From positions 1 through 56,764 of the forward strand of contig NZ_BAGB01000053.1 in the NCBI RefSeq assembly GCF_000308615.1: a stretch of 56,764 bases of DNA, given 5' to 3'. Made by a program: the position numbers and the translations under genes. The notes under the pieces are model-generated. The model saw nothing but the letters and a program-made list of their open reading frames with translations. It ran no database searches and was not told the DNA's origin. The first letter of the stretch is position 1. Each line of letters starts with the position of its first letter. Of the stretch, positions 32,881-40,699 are shown in pieces. This DNA is from Nocardia jiangxiensis NBRC 101359 (GTDB lineage: Bacteria; Actinomycetota; Actinomycetes; Mycobacteriales; Mycobacteriaceae).

Positions 32881-32902
32881 CCCCGCCGGGCTCAGGGCGG
32901 GG
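32881..32902 (+). terminator. GC-rich hairpin after the acyl-CoA dehydrogenase pair
   Basis: CCCCGCC and GGCGGGG are 7-bp arms with an 8-base loop, 7 bases beyond the stop codon. There is no T-run, but the position suits a terminator. Confidence 0.5.
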
Positions 32903-32970
32903 CTGACGCCGCCCGATCCGGCCCGCCCGCCGGATTCGGCGTCGGCGCCGGCATTGGCTAACGTCGGGGG

Positions 32971-33810
32971 ATGCGATTGTCCGTGGGATGTGCGCAGTGG
33001 ACGCATACCGCCTGGCAGGAGCAGCAGCCCGATCCGCGGGAACGTTTGCGCGGCTACGCCGGTTGGTGCACCGCCGTGGAGACCAACACCACCTTCTATG
33101 CGATTCCGGCGCGCAAGACCGTGGAATCCTGGGCGCGGCAGACCCCGCCCGAGTTCCGATTCGTGGTGAAACTGTCGAAGATCATCACCCACGAACGCCG
33201 GATGAGCGGCGCGGAGCACGAGCTGAACGCGTTCCTCACCGCGATCGAACCACTCGGCCCGCGGGTGCACGCGCTGTGGGTGCAGCTACCGGCCTCGTTC
33301 GGGCCCACCGATCTCGGTGTGCTGGCCGGATTCCTGCGCCAACTCCCCCGCGAGTACCGCAGCGCCGTGGAGGTCCGCCACCCTGCCTTCTTCACCGACG
33401 AGCGGGCCGCGGGACAACTGGAGTACGTGCTGAACCGCGTCGGCGCGGAATGGATACCCTTCGACACCACAACGCTTTTCGCCGCCCGCCCGATCACCGC
33501 GGGTGAGCGCGAGGCGTGGGGCAAGAAGCCGCGCCTGCCCCGCCGCGATCGGGCGCTCACCGAGTTCCCGATCGTGCGGTACCACGGCCGCGACGACGCC
33601 GAGACCACCATCGCGGGCTGGCAGCCGTGGACCGAGGTGGTGGCCGACTGGCTGCGAGAAGGCCGCTCCCCCACGGTCTTCGTGCACACCCCCGACAATG
33701 CCGAGTCGCTGACCCTGGCCCGGCGCTTCCACGAGCAGATGCGCACGCTGGTACCCGAACTCGAACCGCTGCCCCGGCCGCCGGAGACCTCCCCGATGAC
33801 GTTGTTCTGA
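32971..33810 (+). CDS. DUF72 (YecE-like) family protein
   Basis: A TIM-barrel-like protein of 279 aa with the family landmarks: SVGCAQWTHTAW at the N-terminus, YAGWCTAVETNTTFYAIP, FRFVVKLSKIITHERRM, LWVQLPASFGPTD, RSAVEVRHPAFF and VFVHTPDNAES. The biochemical role of DUF72 is not settled; the barrel has been likened to nucleases/isomerases. It starts at ATG 32971 and seems to be a single gene between two hairpins. It converges on ectD. Confidence 0.85.
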   Translation: MRLSVGCAQWTHTAWQEQQPDPRERLRGYAGWCTAVETNTTFYAIPARKTVESWARQTPPEFRFVVKLSKIITHERRMSGAEHELNAFLTAIEPLGPRVHALWVQLPASFGPTDLGVLAGFLRQLPREYRSAVEVRHPAFFTDERAAGQLEYVLNRVGAEWIPFDTTTLFAARPITAGEREAWGKKPRLPRRDRALTEFPIVRYHGRDDAETTIAGWQPWTEVVADWLREGRSPTVFVHTPDNAESLTLARRFHEQMRTLVPELEPLPRPPETSPMTLF

Positions 33811-33851
33811 ACCGGTACGCGGCGAATCGTGATGCCCCCGAACAGCCGAAA

Positions 33852-33886
33852 GCCCCGCTCGCCCGAGATATCCAGGGCGACGGGGC
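33852..33886. terminator. hairpin between the DUF72 gene and ectD
   Basis: GCCCCG-C-TCGCCC pairs with GGGCGACGGGGC, giving a 12-bp stem with one bulged base and a loop of about 10. It lies between two converging genes, so it probably serves both strands. Confidence 0.65.
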
Positions 33887-33901
33887 ATTCGAGGGACGAG
33901 A

Positions 33902-34792
33902 TCAGCGAACGGGATCGAATTCCCGTGCCGCGATGTACGTCGGCCGTGACGCCGGCGCGGAATACGGTGCCACGAGCTCGTTCTCGACGCTGTTGAACAC
34001 CAGGAAGATGTTCGAGCGCGGGAACGGAGTGATGTTGCTGGCCGAACCGTGCATGATGTTCGAATCGAACAGCAACGCCGAGCCACGCGCACCGGTGAAC
34101 TGGGCGATGCCGCACTTCTCGGCCATCTCGGTGATGTGCTCGTGCGAGGGCACACCGATCCACTGCTCCTGCAACGATTCCCGGTAATAGTCGGTCGGTG
34201 TGGCGCCCTGACACGGCACGAACGTGCGGTGTGAACCGGGCATCAGCATCAGACTGCCGTTGAACGGGTAGTTGTCGGTCAGTGCGATGGACAGGCTCAC
34301 CGCCCGCGGCGCGGGCATCCCGTCCTCCGCATGCCAGGTTTCGAAGTCCGAATGCCAATAGAATCCGGTGCCCTCGAAACCCGGCATGTAGTTGACCCGG
34401 CTCTGGTGGATGTACACATCCGAACCCAGAACGTGCCGTGCCAGCTCGATGACCCGGGGATCGTGCACCAGATCGGCCACCATGGGGCTGATCCGGTGCA
34501 CCTCGAAGATCGACCGCACGCGGTTCGACTTCTTCTCGACGATCACCCGTTCATCCAGTCGCAACTCCGGATCACTTGCGAGCCGGTCGATCTCGGCGGA
34601 AAAGTCCGCGACCTCAGCGGTCGTGAGCAGTTCGTCGATGATCGCGTACCCGTCCGATTCGAAGCTCGCCAACGATTCGAGCGCCCCCGACTCCGGCTCG
34701 CCCCACACCGTGGGGTCGAGCCGGTCCAGCATCGCCTGCGGCGACGGGGTCCGTGTCGGGTAGCGATCGATTCTGCTGTCGGCCAACGTCAT
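33902..34792 (-). CDS. ectD: ectoine hydroxylase EctD
   Basis: This non-haem iron, 2-oxoglutarate-dependent dioxygenase turns ectoine into 5-hydroxyectoine. Of its 296 residues, the iron ligands are His147 and Asp149 in the family signature FYWHSDFETWHAEDGMP and His248 in FDSNIMHGS. The 2-oxoglutarate-binding part SLSIALTDNYPFNGSL and the PGSH motif are also present. Its presence says the cell makes hydroxyectoine as well as ectoine. It is the last gene of ectABCD, 15 bases after ectC, with a hairpin just beyond its end. Confidence 0.96.
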   Translation of the reverse strand: MTLADSRIDRYPTRTPSPQAMLDRLDPTVWGEPESGALESLASFESDGYAIIDELLTTAEVADFSAEIDRLASDPELRLDERVIVEKKSNRVRSIFEVHRISPMVADLVHDPRVIELARHVLGSDVYIHQSRVNYMPGFEGTGFYWHSDFETWHAEDGMPAPRAVSLSIALTDNYPFNGSLMLMPGSHRTFVPCQGATPTDYYRESLQEQWIGVPSHEHITEMAEKCGIAQFTGARGSALLFDSNIMHGSASNITPFPRSNIFLVFNSVENELVAPYSAPASRPTYIAAREFDPVR

Positions 34793-34807
34793 CCGGCAGA
34801 TTCCTCC

Positions 34808-35203
34808 TTACAGATCCGGAACGGCCACCAACGGGTAGACACCGTTCTCGTCGTGCACCTCCTGGCCCGTTACCGGCGGGTTGAACACACACAGCATCCG
34901 CATCTGCGTACGGGTCTCGACGCGATGACGTTCGTGCCCGTTGAGCAGATACATGGTGCCGGGGGCCAAGTCGTAGGTCTTGTCGTTCGTGAGGTCGTGG
35001 AGCGTGCCCTCGCCCTCGACGAGCCAGACCGCCTCCACATGGTTCTGATAGTGGAATTCGTGCACGGTGCCGGCCTGGATCGTGGTCTCGTGGAACGAGA
35101 ATCCGACCCGGTCACCGCCCAGGACGATGCGCTTGCTGCGCCACTGTTCCTGACCGACATCGCGGCTGGTACCGGTGATTTCAGCAGTGGTACGAACGAT
35201 CAT
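34808..35203 (-). CDS. ectC: L-ectoine synthase EctC
   Basis: EctC cyclises N-gamma-acetyl-L-2,4-diaminobutyrate to ectoine. This 131-residue cupin shows the family start MIVRTTAEITGTSRDV, QWRSKRIVLGGDRVGFSFHET, NHVEAVWLVEGEGTLHDL and a metal-site region LLNGHERHRVETRT, ending CVFNPPVTGQEVHDENGVYP. The full-length match and its place between ectB (2-base gap) and ectD leave little doubt. Confidence 0.97.
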   Translation of the reverse strand: MIVRTTAEITGTSRDVGQEQWRSKRIVLGGDRVGFSFHETTIQAGTVHEFHYQNHVEAVWLVEGEGTLHDLTNDKTYDLAPGTMYLLNGHERHRVETRTQMRMLCVFNPPVTGQEVHDENGVYPLVAVPDL

Positions 35204-35205
35204 TT

Positions 35206-36465
35206 TCAGCGACCTTCCCGAATGGTGTGCACGGCGTCGGTGAGGATGCTCAAACCGTGCGAGAGCTCGTCATCGGTGATGGTCAGCGGCGGCAGCAGCT
35301 TGACCACCTGGTCCTCGGCGCCGGATGTTTCCACGATCAGCCCCTTCTCGAAGCCGATGCGGCAGACCTTACTCGCCTGCGACGCATCTTCGAAGACAAG
35401 ACCCTGGACCATGCCGCGACCGCGGGTGGAGATTCCCTTGTACTCGCTGCTGAGCGCCTCGAAGGACTTTCGGATCTGCTCGCCCTTCGCCAGGGTGCTC
35501 TCCTCGAGCTTTCGATCGCTCCAGAAGTGCTCCAGCGACACCTTCGCGGTCACGAAGGCCGGGTTGTTGCCGCGGAAGGTGCCGTTGTGCTCACCGGGCG
35601 CCCACTGGTCGAGCTCGGGACGCATCAGCACCAGCGCCATCGGCATGCCGTAACCGCTGATGGACTTGGACAGCGTCACGATGTCGGGGGTGATGCCCGC
35701 GGTCTCGAAGGAGAAGAACGGCCCGGTGCGTCCGCAGCCCATCTGCACGTCGTCGACGATGAGCAGGATGCCGCGCGCGGCGCACAGGTCGGCCAGCGCA
35801 CGCAGCCATTCGTGCCGCGCGACGTTCACGCCGCCCTCGCCCTGCACCGTCTCGACGATGACCGCGGCCGGCTTCTCCACGCCCGAGGAGTTGTCATCCA
35901 GCACGCGCTCCATCCAGGTGAAGTCCGCGCCCTCGACATAGCCGTCGTACGGCATCGGATTCACATGCACCAGAGGCACTCCCGCGCCCGCGCGCTTGGC
36001 GGCGTTACCGGTCACCGACAACGCGCCGAGGGTCATGCCGTGAAATGCGTTGGTGAAGTTGAGAATTGTGGTGCGGCCGGTGATCTTACGCGCCAGTTTC
36101 AGCGCGGACTCGACGGCGTTCGCGCCGGTGGGCCCGGGGAACTGCACCTTGTACTCCAAGCCGCGCGGGCTCAGCAGAACCTGCTCCATCGTCTCGAGCA
36201 GTTCACGCTTGGCAACGGTGGACATATCCAGTCCGTGCGTAATTCCATCACGCGCGATGTAATCCAGCAGCGCCGATTTGAGGACCGGGTTGTTGTGCCC
36301 GTAGTTCAGCGCGCCCGCGCCCGCGAAGAAGTCCAGATAATCCCGGCCACTCGCGTCGCGCAGCCACGCGCCCTGAGCGGTGTCGAACAATGTCGGCCAC
36401 GCCCGGCAGTATCCGCGAACGTTCGATTCCATCGACTCGAAAATTGTCAGTTCGGCGGTGGTCAT
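35206..36465 (-). CDS. ectB: L-2,4-diaminobutyrate transaminase EctB
   Basis: EctB is a class III PLP aminotransferase that makes 2,4-diaminobutyrate from aspartate semialdehyde and glutamate. The product is 419 aa from ATG 36465 (MTTAELTIFESMESNVRGYC), which overlaps the ectA stop by 4 bases. The PLP lysine is Lys267 in TLSKSISGYGMP, preceded by LLIVDDVQMGCGRTG; RNYLDFFAGAGALNYGHNNP-type front sequence is present (DYLDFFAGAGALNYGHNN). The longer frame up to 36759 is not needed. Confidence 0.97.
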   Translation of the reverse strand: MTTAELTIFESMESNVRGYCRAWPTLFDTAQGAWLRDASGRDYLDFFAGAGALNYGHNNPVLKSALLDYIARDGITHGLDMSTVAKRELLETMEQVLLSPRGLEYKVQFPGPTGANAVESALKLARKITGRTTILNFTNAFHGMTLGALSVTGNAAKRAGAGVPLVHVNPMPYDGYVEGADFTWMERVLDDNSSGVEKPAAVIVETVQGEGGVNVARHEWLRALADLCAARGILLIVDDVQMGCGRTGPFFSFETAGITPDIVTLSKSISGYGMPMALVLMRPELDQWAPGEHNGTFRGNNPAFVTAKVSLEHFWSDRKLEESTLAKGEQIRKSFEALSSEYKGISTRGRGMVQGLVFEDASQASKVCRIGFEKGLIVETSGAEDQVVKLLPPLTITDDELSHGLSILTDAVHTIREGR

Positions 36466-37052
36466 CGGTGATCCTCCGTGATGTGATCGCCACTGTGTTG
36501 CAGCGGCGAGATCCGGTACAGGTCTTCGGGTTCGTGCCCGTCCGGAAAGTCTTCGGGTGCGAACAACGACTCGCGACTCATTTCCGCGCCGCGTCGGCGC
36601 GCAAGTGAGGCGAACATCGCCACTGATGCCTCGTTGTCCGGGGAGACCGTTGTCTCCAGTGTCGAAATACCTTGTTCTGCTGCAGCATTGACCAGGTGAT
36701 CGAGCATTGCCACGCCTACTCCGCGTCCGCGGAAGGCGTGGTTCACCGCCACCTGCCAAACAAAAACCACCTCCGGTGCTTCAGGACGCAGATATCCGGT
36801 GACGAAACCCGCAATGTCGCCGTCGATTTCGGCGACAACCGATGTGGATCCGAAGTCCCGGCACCACAGGAGATACGCATAGCTCGAATTGGCGTCCAGC
36901 ACTTGGGAATCCACTGCGATCTGCCACATCGCGGCACCGTCGCCGATTCGCGGGGAACGGATCACCACCGAGGAATCGGTGGGGGCTCGGCGGCTGCTGC
37001 CATCATCGGAATGCGAGGAACTCAAAGTGGTGCTCCGCGTTCGTGTCTGCAT
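36462..37052 (-). CDS. ectA: L-2,4-diaminobutyrate acetyltransferase EctA
   Basis: EctA is a GNAT-fold acetyltransferase that adds acetyl to the gamma-amino group of diaminobutyrate. ATG 37052 gives 196 aa. Family blocks seen: IRSPRIGDGAAMWQIAVDS, LDANSSYAYLLWCRDF, the acetyl-CoA loop QVAVNHAFRGRGVGVAML and TTVSPDNEASVAMFASLARRRG. The start is not certain: AGAGGTG runs into the ATG, and an upstream TTG at 37076 also exists. A phased repeat (37101-37138) lies 49-86 bases upstream. It is the first gene of ectABCD, 74 bases after a sensor kinase gene on the same strand. Confidence 0.94.
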   Translation of the reverse strand: MQTRTRSTTLSSSHSDDGSSRRAPTDSSVVIRSPRIGDGAAMWQIAVDSQVLDANSSYAYLLWCRDFGSTSVVAEIDGDIAGFVTGYLRPEAPEVVFVWQVAVNHAFRGRGVGVAMLDHLVNAAAEQGISTLETTVSPDNEASVAMFASLARRRGAEMSRESLFAPEDFPDGHEPEDLYRISPLQHSGDHITEDHR

Positions 37053-37100
37053 CACCTCTATAGGCTTCCCACCCAACGTTGAGGGAACCCGGTCCGTTAC

Positions 37101-37138
37101 TTTACGGTCGTGTTACAGGTTTGTTTTCAGTGAGTTTC
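37101..37138 (-). promoter_or_regulatory. four-box, 11-bp-phased repeat in front of ectA (GlnR- or MtrA-like)
   Basis: On the minus strand GAAAC, AAAAC, GTAAC and GTAAA follow with exactly 6 bases between each. This is the geometry of a GlnR box and of OmpR-type regulators in general. In Streptomyces, GlnR is known to control ectABCD and MtrA reads GlnR-like boxes. The site overlaps the last codons of the sensor kinase gene. Confidence 0.55.
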
Positions 37139-38185
37139 GTCACTTAACGGCATAGTGACGACGAAGCGCGCGCCGCCGCCCGGTCGATCACTGCAAACGA
37201 CGTTTCCGCCATGTGCGGCAATGGTTTCCGCAACCAGCGCCAAACCGATCCCGGTTCCGCTTCCTGAGCGGCGAGTTCGGCGGACCGTGACGAAACGATC
37301 GAATATGCGTTCACGATCCTCCGGTGCGACACCCGGCCCGGCATCGTCGACCGTAATGACAACGTCATCTCCCACCGGTCCCGCAGTGATCGCGACCGCG
37401 CCACCGCCGTGCCGTTCGGCATTCTCCAGCAGATTCGCCAGAGCGCGTTCGAGTTCGATTTTGCGGCCGATGACGGTGGCATCGGCCGAGACGGTCAACA
37501 AATCGGGTTGATAGTGCAACTCCTTCAGGGTGTGGGTCAGCAATTCGCGCACCGATAACGGTTCGGCATCCGCGCGGTGAATCCGGGCCTCGGCGCGAGC
37601 CAGCGCCAGCAGGTCGTCCAGCAACCTGCGCAGATGATCGAGTTCGGCCCGCACCAGCCCCAGCGCCCGGCGGGAGCGCTCGGGCAGTTCGTCCTCGTGC
37701 CGGACCATCACCCCGACGCTGGTGGTCAACGTGGTCAACGGGGTGCGCAGTTCGTGGCTGACGTCGCCGACCAGCCGATGTTCGCGATCGATGCGACGTT
37801 GCAGCGAATCCACCATGGCGTTGAAGGCGTCCACCGTCGGCGCGAGGTCGGGATCGTCGGTATCGGGCAGGCGGGTGCCCAGCTCACCCGAGGCGATCTT
37901 GGCCGCGGTGCGGGTGACCCGCTGCAACGGTTCGAGCAACCGGCGACTCAGCCACAATCCGACGATCGCGCCGATCGCGGTGCCGAACACCGCGCAGGCG
38001 ATCAACGTCATCCACACGCCGCGGTCCACCACCGTCACCGCGACCGCGAGCACCGAGGAGACCAGGCCCGCGGTCAGCGCGAAGGCGATGACCGCGCGTC
38101 CGCGCAGACTCTGGCGACGCGGTAGGACCCGCCGACGACGCGGCGGCAGTTCGGCAGTGGTTCGAGTCAGCTCAGCGCTGCACAT
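37127..38185 (-). CDS. sensor histidine kinase, CseC-like, with minimal extracellular loop
   Basis: The protein is 352 aa. TM1 (about 31-53) and TM2 (about 59-80) are separated by only a few residues (DRGVWM), so there is no extracellular sensor domain. Then HAMP (RRLLEPLQRVTRTAAKI), HisKA with His144 in DVSHELRTPL, and HATPase with NLLENAERH, DAGPGVAPEDRERIF and GTGIGLALV. The start overlaps the response regulator stop by 14 bases. The signal may be sensed in the membrane or through a partner protein. It lies directly ahead of ectA on the same strand. Confidence 0.88.
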   Translation of the reverse strand: MCSAELTRTTAELPPRRRRVLPRRQSLRGRAVIAFALTAGLVSSVLAVAVTVVDRGVWMTLIACAVFGTAIGAIVGLWLSRRLLEPLQRVTRTAAKIASGELGTRLPDTDDPDLAPTVDAFNAMVDSLQRRIDREHRLVGDVSHELRTPLTTLTTSVGVMVRHEDELPERSRRALGLVRAELDHLRRLLDDLLALARAEARIHRADAEPLSVRELLTHTLKELHYQPDLLTVSADATVIGRKIELERALANLLENAERHGGGAVAITAGPVGDDVVITVDDAGPGVAPEDRERIFDRFVTVRRTRRSGSGTGIGLALVAETIAAHGGNVVCSDRPGGGARFVVTMPLSDETH

Positions 38186-38882
38186 CGAGTCGGTAGCCGA
38201 GCCCGCGCACGGTCACCACGATGACGGGATCGGACGGATCGCGCTCGATCTTGGTGCGCAACCGGCGCACATGCACGTCCACTATCCGCTCGTCACCGAA
38301 AAACCCGCGGTCCCAGACTCTTTCGAGCAGGACGCTGCGCGAGAGCACCCGGCCCGGCGTCTCGGCCAGCTCGCACAGCAACCGGAATTCGGTGAGGGTG
38401 AGATGCAACTCCTCCTCGCCGCGGTGCACGGTGCCGGCCTCGGGCGAGAGGATCAGCGGAACCTCGGGATCCGAATCGAGCACCAGTTCCTGGGGAGCCT
38501 GCGGCTCGACCACCTGATTCGCCCGCCGTCGCAGCGCCCGCATCCGGGCGGTGATCTCCTTGATCTCGAAGGGCTTGGTCACGAAATCGTCGGCGCCGGC
38601 CTCCAGGGCGGCCACCACATCGTGGGTATCGTCACGCGCGCTGACCACTATGATCGGCACGTCGTGGTCCCGGCGGATCTCCCGGATACAGGTGAATCCG
38701 TCCATGTTGCCGAGCATCAGATCGACGATCATCACATCGGGCGCACCGTTGTCGCGCAGGTGTTCGAGGGCGTCCTCGGCCTCCTCGGCCTCGGCTACGT
38801 CGTAGCCCTCGTCCTCCATGGCCAGTCGCAGTGCGTCGCGGACCCGGTCGTCGTCCTCCACGATCATCAGGTTCGCTGTCAT
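38172..38882 (-). CDS. OmpR-family response regulator, CseB-like
   Basis: A 236-aa protein from ATG 38882. Receiver domain: acidic pocket EDDDR, phospho-acceptor Asp54 in MIVDLMLGNMDG, switch residues in VVSARDDTHD and Lys in TKPFEIKE. The C-terminal winged helix (LTLTEFRLLCELAETPGRVLS; VDVHVRRLRTKIERDP; VRGLGYRLD) is of the OmpR/PhoB kind. It resembles Streptomyces CseB, which handles envelope stress, but no sigma-factor gene is next to it here. It is the first gene of a run that continues through the kinase toward ectABCD. Confidence 0.9.
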   Translation of the reverse strand: MTANLMIVEDDDRVRDALRLAMEDEGYDVAEAEEAEDALEHLRDNGAPDVMIVDLMLGNMDGFTCIREIRRDHDVPIIVVSARDDTHDVVAALEAGADDFVTKPFEIKEITARMRALRRRANQVVEPQAPQELVLDSDPEVPLILSPEAGTVHRGEEELHLTLTEFRLLCELAETPGRVLSRSVLLERVWDRGFFGDERIVDVHVRRLRTKIERDPSDPVIVVTVRGLGYRLDVQR

Positions 38883-39337
38883 ATTCCAATCCCTGCTAGC
38901 ACGCGGCGAGGGCACCCTCGGGCACGGCATCCTCTTCGGGCAACGGTCATCTGAATACCCACGACCACGCTGAAGTAAACGTAGGGCAATCGGGTCGAGG
39001 GCATCAACCGGCCGGTCGAGACGAACCCGGTCTGCGAAACCGTTATCGGCCTGTTACATTGACGTTTGCCACCGAACGAACACGACGTGATTAATGCCAC
39101 AGTGGGTCACAGGCACGACGTGGGAGGACCGAACCGACCGACACTCCAGCCCCGTGTCACCGAGCGTGCGCTCAAAGGTAACGGGGTACCCCACAACTGC
39201 ACCCGGAAACATTCGGCAATCACCGCGATGTGCCGCCGCTCTCGCGCGCCCCGTAAGCTGGTCGCGAACAGTTCGGCGATGGTGCGCAGCGGGGGCGAAG
39301 GCCCGGCGCGCGCACGGGCAAGCGCAGGAGACACACC
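38883..39337. other. divergent promoter region between the response regulator and the L,D-transpeptidase
   Basis: There is no gene in about 455 bases. It contains the phased GTTAC-type repeat at 39042-39068 and a 10-bp palindrome GGGGTACCCC at 39183-39192. The response regulator and transpeptidase promoters should lie here. Confidence 0.6.
39042..39068. promoter_or_regulatory. 11-bp-phased GTTAT/GTTAC/GTTTG repeat upstream of the two-component system
   Basis: Read on the plus strand, GTTAT, GTTAC and GTTTG are each separated by 6 bases. The centre TGTTACA is shared with the ectA-proximal site at the other end of the two-component genes. It may be a site for the system's own regulator, for MtrA or for GlnR. 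Confidence 0.4.
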
Positions 39338-40630
39338 ATGTCAGGTCGCCCAGTATGGAGCGACAGCCTCACAGGCGTGCGGTATCAGGGCGGGGCTCGT
39401 AACAAACTCATCCGATTCGGCATGGGCAAGGGCGGTGTCGCGCTGTGCCTTGCGCTGACGGCAGCGCTGCTCGCCGCATGCTCCTCCTCGGCGAGTTCGT
39501 CCTCCAACGGGAGTCCGGCGTCCAGTGCGCCCGCGGCCAAGATCTCGGTAACCCCGGGTGGCGGCGACAAAGTCGACCCGCTGGGCAAGATCGAGGTCAG
39601 CACCTCACAGGGACAGCTGACCTCGGTCACGATGACCAACGAGGACGGCAAGCAGATCGACGGGATCTACACCCCGGACAAGACGGCGTGGAAGCCCTCC
39701 GAGCCGCTGGGCTACAACCACACCTATTCGGTCGCCGCCCAGGGCGTCACGGTGACCGGTCCGATCCCCGCTGCCAAGACCTCGTTCACCACGCTCACCC
39801 CGAGCAATCAGACCAAGGCGTATCTGACCACCACCGGTGGTAAGGAGATCGACGGCGGGACCTACGGCGTCGGGACGGTCATCGTCGCGCACTTCGACGA
39901 GTCGATCCCGGACAAGGCCGCCGCGGAGAAGAAGCTGTCGGTCACGACCAACCCACCGGTGCAGGGCTCCTGGTACTGGCTCGACGACCGCAACGCGCAC
40001 TGGCGGCCCGAGAAGTACTGGGCGCCGGGCACCAAGGTGACGGTGCAGGCCAACATCTTCGGCGCGCAACTGGGCGACGGCCTGTACGGGCAGGAGAACT
40101 CCAAGGCCGCCTTCACCATCGGCCCCTCGCACGTGTCGATCGCCGACGACAACACCCATCAGGTGCAGGTGTTCGAGAACGGCAAACTGATCCGCACCAT
40201 GCCGACCTCGATGGGTATGGGCGGCACACAGGTCGTCGACGGCAAGACCATCTACTTCTGGACCATGCCCGGCAACTACACGGTGATGGGCAGAGGCAAT
40301 CCGGTGATCATGGACTCCTCCACCTTCGGCCTGCCGGTCAACTCCCGGCTCGGCTACAAGGAGGCGATCAACTGGGCCACCCAGATCAGCGCCGACGGGA
40401 TCTACCTGCACCAGCTGGATTCGACCGTCTCGGCCCAGGGTGTCCGGAACACCTCGCACGGCTGTCTGAATCTCAACGAAACCAACGCCCAGTGGTTCTA
40501 CAACTACTCCGTCCTGGGCGACGTGGTCGAGGTGCACAACACCGGCGGCCCGGCGCTGCAGGTGTGGGACAACGGCGACTGGACCCTGCCGTGGAACCAG
40601 TGGCTGCAGGGCAGCGCACTGAGCAAGTAG
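39338..40630 (+). CDS. lipoprotein L,D-transpeptidase
   Basis: This cell-wall enzyme makes 3-3 cross-links in peptidoglycan. The product is 430 aa; ATG 39338 has AGGAG 8 bases ahead. A long basic front and hydrophobic stretch (GVALCLALTAALLAAC) end in a lipobox with Cys48. Two Ig-like domains follow (about 65-260), then the YkuD domain: HVSIADDNTHQVQVFENG, TMPTSMGMGG, IYLHQLDS and the active-site SHGCLNLNE with Cys376. The layout matches the mycobacterial Ldt proteins (LdtMt2 type). It ends 14 bases before a strong hairpin. In imipenem-type resistance this class is known to bypass D,D-transpeptidases. Confidence 0.93.
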   Translation: MSGRPVWSDSLTGVRYQGGARNKLIRFGMGKGGVALCLALTAALLAACSSSASSSSNGSPASSAPAAKISVTPGGGDKVDPLGKIEVSTSQGQLTSVTMTNEDGKQIDGIYTPDKTAWKPSEPLGYNHTYSVAAQGVTVTGPIPAAKTSFTTLTPSNQTKAYLTTTGGKEIDGGTYGVGTVIVAHFDESIPDKAAAEKKLSVTTNPPVQGSWYWLDDRNAHWRPEKYWAPGTKVTVQANIFGAQLGDGLYGQENSKAAFTIGPSHVSIADDNTHQVQVFENGKLIRTMPTSMGMGGTQVVDGKTIYFWTMPGNYTVMGRGNPVIMDSSTFGLPVNSRLGYKEAINWATQISADGIYLHQLDSTVSAQGVRNTSHGCLNLNETNAQWFYNYSVLGDVVEVHNTGGPALQVWDNGDWTLPWNQWLQGSALSK

Positions 40631-40644
40631 TTCGAGCGCGAAGT

Positions 40645-40684
40645 AGCCGGGCCGCCTTCATCGTTCGATGAAGGCGGCCCGGCT
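40645..40684. terminator. strong bidirectional stem-loop between ldt and kdpC
   Basis: Perfect 18-bp arms, AGCCGGGCCGCCTTCATC and its complement, enclose the loop GTTC. It lies between two converging genes, 14 bases after the ldt stop and 15 bases from the kdpC stop. It probably stops transcription from both sides. Confidence 0.9.
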
Positions 40685-40699
40685 GCTTCGGGTGAGTTT

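Noticed and set aside
39060..39337. Possible c-di-AMP (ydaO-type) riboswitch ahead of the L,D-transpeptidase
   Set aside because: Such riboswitches often precede cell-wall enzymes in actinobacteria, but I could not find the conserved core sequences or pairing here.
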